Origin: an uncultured Prevotella sp.
GTDB lineage: Bacteria; Bacteroidota; Bacteroidia; Bacteroidales; Bacteroidaceae
DNA length: 5,329 nt
Reading direction: 5' to 3'
Assembly (NCBI GenBank): GCA_900548195.1
Contig: URJQ01000146.1
Span: 1 to 5,329, forward strand
The notes under the pieces are model-generated. The model did no database searches and was not told the DNA's origin. It worked only from the letters and a program-made list of their open reading frames with translations. Both the position numbers and the translations under genes were made by a program. This document shows, piece after piece, positions 1 through 5,329 of this stretch. Each line of letters begins with the position of its first letter. Position 1 is the stretch's first letter.

Positions 1-1793
1 CAAACACCACTCATATAAGGCGTAGCCATGGATGTACCACTCATCTGTCCGAACTCATACATAGTGCCAGCCACTGTCTCCCGTCGCATAACATCCTCCT
101 CATAGTTCTCTGTATATCGGCTGTAGCTCGACTGCACAAATAGTCCAGGAGCACACACATGAGGAAGCTCTCTTCCGTCAGCCAGTTTGCCATAACTTGA
201 GAAGAAAGCGATGTCGCCCACATTGTTTCCATAACTCACACTACCAAAGTAGTCTTTCACGCCATGAGTATATCCATCTATCGCCTGATAACTCTTCACC
301 GTGTTATAGGCCCCCACAACGATCGGTTCTGTGCCGCAAGCGATGCTATTGATCGTACCATCATGAGTGATGTCTTTATCGCATCCTGCAACATCGGTGT
401 CAAACATCGTGGTACTCTCTAAGTAACTTGTGACGGTCTGTCCCTCCTTGGCCCTTACTACATATCCTAAGGCATAATTATCCTTGATGAAAGTAATGTC
501 AGAGATGTTGAGGACATAGCCCTTCATGCCATTGGCGATGTTCTCGGCAGTCACGGAAACCGTACCTTTGAAAGAGGCATTATTATATTTATATTTTCTA
601 CCATTTGGATTAGAGGCATTTACGAAATGCCAGGTGTTACTAATACTGCCCGTATTGACATTGTAGAGCACAACATCGATTTCCACCTGCTTCTCGGGCT
701 GAGTCACAGTGAAATAGTTGTAGATTTCTGTCACATCCGTCTCGCCATCGGCGTCAAGATCACTAACGTAAGCCGCTTTCATCGTCTCACCAGTAGCTCC
801 TGTGAAGGTGCGTCGCTGCACGATGTCGTAGTCGGCCTCATTACCCGCAGCAATACAGTTCACCACATCATATTTCTTGATAAACTCATCCATTAAAGCC
901 ACCTCAGGGTCAGTCGTATCATGCGAGCCCGCATTAGCACCATACGACATGTTGATCACCAAACGCTTTCCGCCATTTTCCTTACACCAATTCACCATTT
1001 TGTCAAACATCTCATAGTCTGACTCATAGTAAGGAATGGGGCCCATCAAGAGGTCGGCCTCGGGTGCCACACCTTTTATCTGGAAGGAACTGCCCTGATA
1101 GTTGCCAGCCGCCATACCACTCACGTGCGTGGCGTGCGTCTCCTCCTTGTCGTCTGTCTGATAAGCTGCAATCTGTTCGGCCGTAGTGAGATAAGTCAGA
1201 TTGTCACCCTCTTTAGCCGCATAGCCTATCATCTTGAAACGACTCTTGCCTTGAGCATCGAGAAACATAATGTGATTAGGATCGAAACCACCATCGAGCA
1301 CACCAATGGCTACGCCTTTGCCCGTGTAAGGCTGCGTCAGCCCAGTGCCCAAGTGTATCTTGTCTACTCCTGTCGAAGCATGCGCCTTACTGAGGAGCAT
1401 ACGCTTTCTGCGCTTGGCAAAGCTGATGGTCACTACGTCGCTACGCTCAGCCAGTTGCTCCAGCTGCGCCAGAGGCATAGAGACGATGGCGAAATGATTG
1501 ACCACTGATGTCACCGTGATGCCGTCGTCAGCCAAGATGGCAGCATCAGTTCCTGGTGTCATCTTGACGATGGCACGCAGCGTGCGATTGTCCATTTGTT
1601 TTTGGAGCGCCTTCAACTTGCTGCCTGTAGCCTTACTTTGTGCCACAGCTTTTTCTTCCTGTGTCTGCAACTTAGCAAGTTCTATCTTGCTCCTCGCATT
1701 AATCTTGCTGTTCTTCTTCAGCTGTTCATAATCGATAGCCATAGCTCCCTGTGCTAAGAGTACGGCGCAAATGAGTAAGTAAATTTTCTTCAT
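1..1793 (-). CDS. Secreted subtilisin-family (S8) serine peptidase, C-terminus beyond the window
   Basis: The frame is open from the ATG at 1793 to the left edge, giving 597 residues with no stop. Residues 1-19 (MKKIYLLICAVLLAQGAMA) form a signal peptide with a probable signal peptidase I site after AMA and no lipobox, so export is expected. Residues 22-70 are highly charged and helix-prone. About 72-130 resembles an S8 inhibitory propeptide. The catalytic core follows: Asp167 in AIGVLDGGFDPNH, His220 in ETHATHVSGMAAG, oxyanion Asn318 in CIAAGNEAD, and Ser588 in SGTSMATPYMSG. The triad is complete, so an active endopeptidase is likely. The His motif reads HATH rather than the usual HGTH. Asn318 and Ser588 are 270 residues apart, against about 66 in subtilisin, so a domain of roughly 200 residues is inserted there. 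It includes a DxDxDG loop at 345-356. C-terminal accessory or sorting domains would lie outside the window. Family assignment is very secure; substrate is unknown. Confidence 0.93.
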   Translation of the reverse strand, partial: MKKIYLLICAVLLAQGAMAIDYEQLKKNSKINARSKIELAKLQTQEEKAVAQSKATGSKLKALQKQMDNRTLRAIVKMTPGTDAAILADDGITVTSVVNHFAIVSMPLAQLEQLAERSDVVTISFAKRRKRMLLSKAHASTGVDKIHLGTGLTQPYTGKGVAIGVLDGGFDPNHIMFLDAQGKSRFKMIGYAAKEGDNLTYLTTAEQIAAYQTDDKEETHATHVSGMAAGNYQGSSFQIKGVAPEADLLMGPIPYYESDYEMFDKMVNWCKENGGKRLVINMSYGANAGSHDTTDPEVALMDEFIKKYDVVNCIAAGNEADYDIVQRRTFTGATGETMKAAYVSDLDADGETDVTEIYNYFTVTQPEKQVEIDVVLYNVNTGSISNTWHFVNASNPNGRKYKYNNASFKGTVSVTAENIANGMKGYVLNISDITFIKDNYALGYVVRAKEGQTVTSYLESTTMFDTDVAGCDKDITHDGTINSIACGTEPIVVGAYNTVKSYQAIDGYTHGVKDYFGSVSYGNNVGDIAFFSSYGKLADGRELPHVCAPGLFVQSSYSRYTENYEEDVMRRETVAGTMYEFGQMSGTSMATPYMSGV

Positions 1794-2060
1794 ACGATAA
1801 TTAATAATTATTAGCACTAAAACTCTGTGCCCCCATAGTACGTAAATACGTTAACATAGGAAAGGCCATTAAAGATTGCAAATATATGCATTTTTTATTT
1901 ATTTTCCCTCTATACATATCATTAATTAATGTTAATACCCTTAAAAAAGATGCTTCATTACTGTCCTCCGACTGAAGAAAGCAAGGAATAAGAAATAAAA
2001 GAAGTTTCGCATATACTGAAGTTCCCCACCATAGGGCATTCTCTATGTGGGTCGACAAAA
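1794..2060. other. A/T-rich intergenic region upstream of the S8 peptidase gene
   Basis: This gap between the peptidase start and the terminator of the small gene holds the peptidase promoter and leader. The leader contains two small symmetries: TAATAATTATTA at 1802-1813, just before the start codon, and the near-palindrome ACGTAAATACGT at 1840-1851. A minus-strand open frame with a TTG start spans 1801-2058, but it overlaps both the terminator tail and the promoter and has no recognisable domain, so it is not called. Nothing else convincing is seen here. Confidence 0.5.
1879..1886 (-). promoter_or_regulatory. Bacteroidota-type -7 element of the S8 peptidase gene
   Basis: On the minus strand these bases read TATATTTG followed by C, an exact match to the Bacteroidota -7 consensus TAnnTTTG. 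It would start a transcript near 1872 and give a leader of about 80 bases before the ATG at 1793. I did not find a clear TTTG -33 element at the usual 19-21 base spacing; that region is simply A-rich. The call rests on the -7 match and on its position upstream of a gene with no other visible promoter. Confidence 0.55.
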
Positions 2061-2098
2061 AAAGGCAGTTGCAAGCACCATAGCCTGCAACTGCCTTT
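2061..2098 (-). terminator. Strong intrinsic terminator of the small membrane protein gene
   Basis: A perfect 13-base inverted repeat pairs AAAGGCAGTTGCA (2061-2073) with TGCAACTGCCTTT (2086-2098) around a 12-base loop. Read on the minus strand, the stem ends in an uninterrupted run of seven T before GTCGAC, the classic rho-independent layout. It lies about 40 bases past the stop codon of the 29-residue gene. On the plus strand the downstream side is only moderately T-rich (TTTCGTATTTTG), and no plus-strand gene ends here, so the minus orientation is preferred. Confidence 0.85.
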
Positions 2099-2136
2099 CG
2101 TATTTTGTAAAATTAATAACTTATTTTAGTTCCATA

Positions 2137-2226
2137 TTACTCACCGAGATGCATCTTTTTGTTGATTACTACAATCTCAGCAAATGTGATAGCTAAAACT
2201 ACCAATGTCATTCCAAAAATCATCAT
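2137..2226 (-). CDS. Small single-pass membrane protein, 29 residues
   Basis: The protein starts MMIFGMTLVVLAITFAEIVV, continues INKKMHLGE, and ends in TAA. Residues 2-22 form one hydrophobic helix carrying a single acidic residue (Glu17), followed by Lys-Lys. The positive-inside rule would put the short C-terminal tail in the cytoplasm. There is no signal-peptide cleavage site, so it should remain as an inner-membrane miniprotein. The start may be either of two adjacent ATG codons (2226 or 2223); an AAAGGG sequence lies about 9 bases upstream of the first. It has a promoter about 50 bases upstream and a 13-base-pair terminator just downstream, which argues that this interval is transcribed on its own. 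I do not recognise the family and assign no function. The alternative is a non-coding RNA of about 210 bases with a chance frame, but the strongly hydrophobic composition with a basic tail favours a real protein. Confidence 0.65.
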   Translation of the reverse strand: MMIFGMTLVVLAITFAEIVVINKKMHLGE

Positions 2227-2277
2227 AATTGTTACCCTTTCTTTACTTTAATTATCGTTATTCAATCTTTTCAAGTG

Positions 2278-2309
2278 CAAAGGTAATACCTTTTTGTGTT
2301 CGCACACAA
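2278..2309 (-). promoter_or_regulatory. Promoter of the small membrane protein gene, with internal dyad
   Basis: On the minus strand TACCTTTG (2285-2278) matches the Bacteroidota -7 consensus TAnnTTTG. TTG at 2309-2307 lies 21 bases upstream, as expected for the -33 element. The predicted start of transcription is near 2271, giving a leader of about 45 bases. A perfect dyad, TTGTGT-TCGC-ACACAA (2294-2309), covers the -33 element and part of the spacer, where a repressor or activator could bind. Confidence 0.65.
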
Positions 2310-2384
2310 CATTTCTGTCTTTTTCTTCTTAAAAGGCTTGAAAAATTGATTTCTGTCAATTACTTCCCCTCTGAAATGCCAAAA

Positions 2385-2396
2385 TGACACGTGTCA
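2385..2396. repeat. Perfect 12-base palindrome overlapping the arginase-family stop codon
   Basis: TGACACGTGTCA is self-complementary over all 12 bases. Its right end contains the TGA stop codon of the minus-strand arginase-family gene. On the minus strand it is followed by TTTTGG, so it could act as a weak terminator hairpin (four to five pairs), or equally as a protein-binding site. A second weak hairpin, AATTGA/TCAATT around a six-base loop (2344-2361), follows in the same gap. Neither is strong alone. Confidence 0.35.
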
Positions 2397-3164
2397 CTCC
2401 TCCCTGTTCTGCCTCTCTGACAATATCATCCGAATCAATTCCTCATTGGCCTCATTGTCAATACTTGCATCCTTCACTTCTGTGGCATAATCAAGCATAT
2501 TGGAACACTCGCCAGTGATATCCACTCCCATCACTCTCTCGTGAGCATAGACGATACGCAAAACAGCCTGCAGCTCCATAAGGGTCATGTCTCCATTGCT
2601 CCAGTTGGTGACGGCATCATCAGTCCTCAGCACATCCTTGTCGATAGAGATATATACGGGTTCATGTATCAGTTTACCAGCCTTGGAGGGCCAAGCCTGA
2701 TGATGGTCGATTTCCGACTCACTGTAGAACAGCACCTTGCTCCTGAGTGCAGCCGGTATTTGAGACATGAGTTCGTCGGATACGCCAACGAGGATGATGT
2801 GTCTCACAAAAGGATTGGACTTTAAGACATCCGTCACCCAACCGCCACACGAAACCAAGCCTTCCCATTGAGGCTGTTGCATATCCGGGTGATGATCAAA
2901 GACTATCAGAGAGAAAGGTTCCTGCAGCCGTGACACCCAGTATTCGGTAAGATAATGGAAATCTCCTGAGTCCAGGAAATGAATGGCTTTAGAAGGGTAT
3001 GGGGCCAACCTGCGATAAAGTTTCTCCCTGCCTTCCTCATCACAATAGCAGTCCACTCCTTTCAGGTCCTTACAATCCACACGGATGATATTACGACTTG
3101 AAGCAAACGCCTCAAAATCATATACTCCCGAAAAATCCAAAACTATAATAGGTAACTTGTTCAC
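2394..3164 (-). CDS. Arginase-fold (ureohydrolase-like) metallohydrolase, substrate unknown
   Basis: This 256-residue protein has no signal peptide or membrane segment and should be cytoplasmic. It carries the ordered metal-ligand motifs of the arginase/agmatinase/formimidoylglutamase superfamily. These are His70 in DSGDFHYL, Asp90-His92-Asp94 in VFDHHPDM, Asp175 and Asp177 in YISIDKDVL, and Glu219 in GVDITGE. In known members these positions bind a binuclear Mn2+ centre that activates water to hydrolyse a guanidino or related C-N bond. All ligands are present, so catalysis is plausible. The protein is shorter than typical arginases (about 300 residues) and the substrate-binding loops are not recognisable, so I do not name a substrate. 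ATG 3164 gives an immediate beta strand (LPIIVLDFSG), consistent with a true start. It lies 80 bases after the stop of the nuclease gene, with a possible promoter of its own between them. No neighbour suggests a pathway. Confidence 0.85.
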   Translation of the reverse strand: MNKLPIIVLDFSGVYDFEAFASSRNIIRVDCKDLKGVDCYCDEEGREKLYRRLAPYPSKAIHFLDSGDFHYLTEYWVSRLQEPFSLIVFDHHPDMQQPQWEGLVSCGGWVTDVLKSNPFVRHIILVGVSDELMSQIPAALRSKVLFYSESEIDHHQAWPSKAGKLIHEPVYISIDKDVLRTDDAVTNWSNGDMTLMELQAVLRIVYAHERVMGVDITGECSNMLDYATEVKDASIDNEANEELIRMILSERQNREE

Positions 3165-3211
3165 AATTAGAATATGATTAACTGATGGTTATTGTTATCT
3201 AAACTTCGGAG

Positions 3212-3219
3212 CAAAGAAA
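3212..3219 (-). promoter_or_regulatory. Possible -7 element of the arginase-family gene
   Basis: The minus strand reads TTTCTTTG followed by C, one base away from TAnnTTTG. TTCG lies about 16 bases further upstream as a poor -33 candidate. Transcription would begin near 3205, leaving a leader of about 40 bases. The match is imperfect, and the gene could instead be read through from the nuclease gene 80 bases upstream. Confidence 0.35.
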
Positions 3220-3244
3220 CCTTTCAGCCTTGCGAATCTATCAT

Positions 3245-4144
3245 CTACATTTCCGCTTTCAGCTTCTGTATCATTTCTGCCGACAGCCCAGTTATTTCCA
3301 TCACTGTCGTTTCATCCATGCCCTTTGTCAGCATCTTCTTGGCAATCTCAAGACTTTTCTTTTCCATTCCTTTTTCCATTCCTTTTTCCATTCCTTCAGC
3401 AATACCTTCACGCTTGGCGGTGTCTACGGAATTCTTGATGTCGCGATACGCTATCTTGCTGGCTTCGTACTCCCTCAATTCCTGCGGAGTAAACTTGGCA
3501 ATCTCGGCTTCCTCGAAGAGGCGGTCAAAGACCTTGTCGCATAACTCCTTAGGGCGCTGGGTAAGCTTGTAGAGATTCTTCAGCGCATAGAGCCACTTGT
3601 CGTAAAGCGTCTCCAGTTCCTCCAGCGATTTGTTAAACTTGGCTATTTCTACATAGATGAGCTCCAGCTTGTCGTAGAACACTTTATGAGTGGCGGTATC
3701 GCACAACTGTACACTATGGCGGATTTTTTCCTTTTCGAAGGCTTCCTCGTTCATGTCGAAGTTGAGCAGGGCAACGGTATATACATAGTTGAGTTTGAAG
3801 TCCCAATCCTTCCCCTTTGGTGCCTGCTCACGGATAGGGAATGTGGAATAGAACAGGGAGCGGTCCTTGAAATATGTCTGATAGGCATTCTGCATTTCTA
3901 CGATGAACTTCTCGCCGTTTTCGCCCTCGCAGTATACGTCGAAGATGGCTTTGCGGTCGGTGTAGACGTCTCCCACATGCTCAGGGTTGAGATACGAAAC
4001 GTCCTTCACAACCTGTTTGCCATCAAACAAGCTGTTGAGAAAACAAATCAGCAAATCCTTGTTTATTGCTGTTCCAAAAATTCGCTTGAAGCCGAAGTCG
4101 GTCAGCAAGCTGATATATCTTTCTTCTACCTGTCTCATACGCAT
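3245..4144 (-). CDS. Rpn-family PD-(D/E)XK nuclease / putative transposase
   Basis: This 299-residue protein opens with LLTDFGFKRIFG, the signature start of Rpn/PDDEXK_2 proteins (recombination-promoting nuclease, often named putative transposase). The nuclease core is visible as Asp69 in RKAIFDVYC and Glu83-x-Gln85 in KFIVEMQNAY, the D...ExQ form of PD-(D/E)XK. Family members cut DNA with Mg2+, and some act in recombination or phage defence. After a helical middle (about 130-240) comes a low-complexity stretch of three GMEK units (251-262). It ends in a short helix-turn-helix-like tail, MDETTVMEITGLSAEMIQKL. Length is normal for the family and the frame is intact. ATG 4144 is preceded by seven A, as is common in this phylum; a second ATG (4138) lies two codons in. 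The native upstream region seems to be missing, because oleate hydratase coding sequence begins within about 15 bases of the start codon. No terminal inverted repeats or target duplication were found. Confidence 0.9.
   Translation of the reverse strand: MRMRQVEERYISLLTDFGFKRIFGTAINKDLLICFLNSLFDGKQVVKDVSYLNPEHVGDVYTDRKAIFDVYCEGENGEKFIVEMQNAYQTYFKDRSLFYSTFPIREQAPKGKDWDFKLNYVYTVALLNFDMNEEAFEKEKIRHSVQLCDTATHKVFYDKLELIYVEIAKFNKSLEELETLYDKWLYALKNLYKLTQRPKELCDKVFDRLFEEAEIAKFTPQELREYEASKIAYRDIKNSVDTAKREGIAEGMEKGMEKGMEKKSLEIAKKMLTKGMDETTVMEITGLSAEMIQKLKAEM
3359..3394. repeat. Three tandem copies of a 12-base unit inside the nuclease gene
   Basis: The plus strand carries CTTTTCCATTCC followed by two copies of TTTTTCCATTCC, differing in one base. 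On the coding strand the units encode GMEK three times (residues 251-262). Twelve bases are four codons, so gain or loss of a unit changes linker length without shifting the frame. Confidence 0.9.
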
Positions 4145-4150
4145 TTTTTT

Positions 4151-5108
4151 ATCCTGTCCTGCCTGTGGTATCTGTGCAGCAAGATCCCGTCCTTGGAAGA
4201 TCCATCGATCTCGGTGCTTGATGAATCAGTAAGAGCCAATAAGGATATGCCGATCCATTCCGAAAGCAGACTCCTGTGCAAACAGGGACATATTTACGAA
4301 AAGGTGCATGACTACCGCATGAGTCCGGAGCTGCTCCTGAAAATGGAGCACTTCACCAGCATCCCGGAAAAGGATCTGGAGGATATGACGATTGAGGACT
4401 ATTTCGGAAAGGACAGCGAGTTCTTCCATAGCTCTCTGTGGTGGTGCTATCACTCTATGCTGGCTTTTAAGCCCTATCACAGTGCATTGGAGGCGCAGCG
4501 GTATTTCAACCGATTCGGCCTTCTGAACAGGCTCGACTATCTGGAGGGCATTCTGCATACAAAACGCAATGACAAGGATTCTGTGATCAAGCCGATTCAT
4601 AAATGGTTGGAGGATCAGGGTGTCACCTTCCGTATGGACACTGCAGTCTATGATCTGGAAATGGATGAGGCCTGCAATACGGTTTACGGTATTAAGATCA
4701 AGAATCAGGAAACCATTCCTGTAAGAGCTCAGGATTACGTCCTTCTTACCAGCGGCTCCATGATGACAAACGCCTCCTACGGTGATAATATACATATCGC
4801 TGAAATTAACCGGGACACGGAAGATATGGGCTTGTTCACGGTATGGAAAAACCTTGCCGCACGGAATAAAAAGTTCGGCAATCCAGATAAGTTCTTAAGC
4901 CATATCGACAAGACCAAATGGATGAGTTTTTTCCTCACCGTAGAAGACTATCCCGAATTTTTTGAACGATTGGAGAAGATGACCGGAAGCAAGAGCGGTA
5001 CGGGCGGCGGAATCACCTTCATGGATTCCGGTTGGGAAATGTCGCTGGTCATTTATGATAGGGACTATTTCCCGGATCAGCGGGAGAAGAACCGTGACGT
5101 TCTGTGGG
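4151..5108 (+). pseudogene. Oleate hydratase (MCRA) family, internal fragment truncated at both ends
   Basis: The plus-strand frame from about 4157 to 5108 encodes roughly 317 residues matching the middle of oleate hydratases. These are FAD-binding enzymes that add water to the double bond of oleic and related acids, giving 10-hydroxy fatty acids. Family landmarks in order are CLWYLCSKIPSLE, SVLDE, MLAFKPYHSALEAQRYFNRF, LTSGSMMTNASYGDN, LWKNLAARNKKFGNPDKF and the final DVLW. About the first 80-90 residues are absent, including the Rossmann GxGxxG loop for FAD and the conserved catalytic Glu region. There is no plausible start codon at the true boundary. The frame stays open upstream to 3686, but that part is only the antisense of the nuclease gene. 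At 5108 homology stops, a new Glu and TGA follow, and the continuation of the protein lies inverted on the other strand. It cannot make a working enzyme as arranged. Family identity is secure; whether it is a natural pseudogene or an assembly artefact is open. Confidence 0.85.
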
Positions 5109-5329
5109 AATGATCGTCGGGCGGTCGCTTTCCTTGCGAGGCATGAACTGCGAGGTGATATAGGGCATCATACAGGTAGAGATATGGGAATGTGCCAGCA
5201 CCTCATCCTTCATATCCAACATTCCAAAATGGTACAGCATCTCTTCAATGATCTCATTTCCTGTGCACTCCGCCATAGGCTTTTTGATATAGCTGCCAAT
5301 ACGCTCTCCAAACAGGCCATCTCCCCACA
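5103..5329 (-). pseudogene. Oleate hydratase family, next segment in inverted orientation
   Basis: Read on the minus strand from the right edge, this encodes WGDGLFGERIGSYIKKP, then MAECTGNEII, and further on CMMPYITSQFMPR and DRPTIIP. These are characteristic C-terminal blocks of oleate hydratases. The first codons overlap exactly where the plus-strand fragment stops: that piece ends GTTCTGTGGG and this one begins TGTGGGGAGATGG. The two therefore look like consecutive parts of one gene with this part flipped. Homology ends at codon CCC (5108-5106); the residues beyond (TERH and onward) are merely antisense of the other fragment. About the last 100 residues of the family are not in the window. 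The ATG at 5276 is an internal methionine, not a gene start. Confidence 0.82.
5103..5329. repeat. Six-base inverted repeats bounding the flipped oleate hydratase segment
   Basis: TGTGGG at 5103-5108 and CCCACA at 5324-5329 are perfect inverted copies flanking 215 bases (5109-5323) whose coding sense is opposite to the sequence on the left. The pairing does not extend inward (A5109 against C5323). Outward extension cannot be seen because the right copy ends on the last base of the window. Confidence 0.7.

Noticed and set aside
627..1731. Plus-strand open frames of 77-127 residues at 627-896, 1125-1508 and 1498-1731
   Set aside because: They are antisense to the S8 peptidase, whose frame carries the full catalytic triad in order.
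1801..2058. 85-residue minus-strand open frame with TTG start
   Set aside because: It begins inside the T-run of the terminator, runs through the peptidase promoter and leader, and has no recognisable domain.
3192..3572. Plus-strand open frames of 126 and 104 residues with FHSFFHSF / SIPFSIPFSIP repeats
   Set aside because: They are antisense to the Rpn nuclease; the repeats are just the reverse reading of the 12-base tandem repeat.
3245..4144. The nuclease/transposase gene as part of an insertion sequence
   Set aside because: No terminal inverted repeats or target-site duplication are visible around it, and Rpn-family genes are usually not bounded by such ends.
3686..4150. N-terminal extension of the plus-strand oleate hydratase frame
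   Set aside because: It is antisense of the nuclease gene, lacks the FAD-binding Rossmann motif, and matches nothing in the oleate hydratase N-terminus. It is open by chance.
4226..4795. 189-residue minus-strand open frame
   Set aside because: It is the antisense shadow of the oleate hydratase fragment, whose plus-strand translation has clear family motifs.
3686..5113. A novel 475-residue fusion protein
   Set aside because: The left third is antisense of another gene and the right end is created by the inversion junction, so it is not a natural fusion.

Overview
The left four-fifths of the window (about 1-4150) looks like a chromosomal segment from a Bacteroidota bacterium, probably Prevotella-like. 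The reasons are the promoter elements of TAnnTTTG type, A/T-rich leaders with little Shine-Dalgarno signal, a secreted S8 peptidase with a Bacteroidota-style N-terminus, and an Rpn-type PD-(D/E)XK protein of a kind common in that phylum. The genus is an inference; no search was run.

Layout: all four genes of this part lie on the minus strand. From right to left they are an Rpn/PD-(D/E)XK nuclease-transposase family protein (3245-4144), an arginase-fold metallohydrolase (2394-3164), a 29-residue single-pass membrane protein too short for ordinary gene callers (2137-2226), and a secreted subtilisin-family peptidase (1793 down to base 1, C-terminus outside the window). The small gene appears to be a self-contained unit, with a good -7/-33 promoter, a dyad inside that promoter, and a strong intrinsic terminator. 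The peptidase has its own promoter about 85 bases upstream. The genes therefore look like separate transcription units, and I see no shared pathway.

The right end (about 4150-5329) is different. It holds pieces of one oleate hydratase (67 kDa myosin-cross-reactive antigen) family gene, of a type I associate more with Firmicutes than with Prevotella. The plus-strand piece starts abruptly inside the gene, directly against the start codon of the nuclease, and runs to about 5108. There the sequence flips: the next 215 bases encode the immediately following part of the same protein on the minus strand. The flipped segment lies between TGTGGG (5103-5108) and CCCACA (5324-5329, the last bases of the window). 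This is either a genuine small inversion at 6-base inverted repeats or a fold-back/assembly chimera. With the abrupt left junction, a chimeric contig end is a serious possibility.

No tRNA, rRNA, CRISPR array or complete insertion sequence was seen. The most rewarding items are the inverted oleate hydratase segment, the small membrane protein with its own promoter and terminator, and the arginase-fold protein of unknown substrate.
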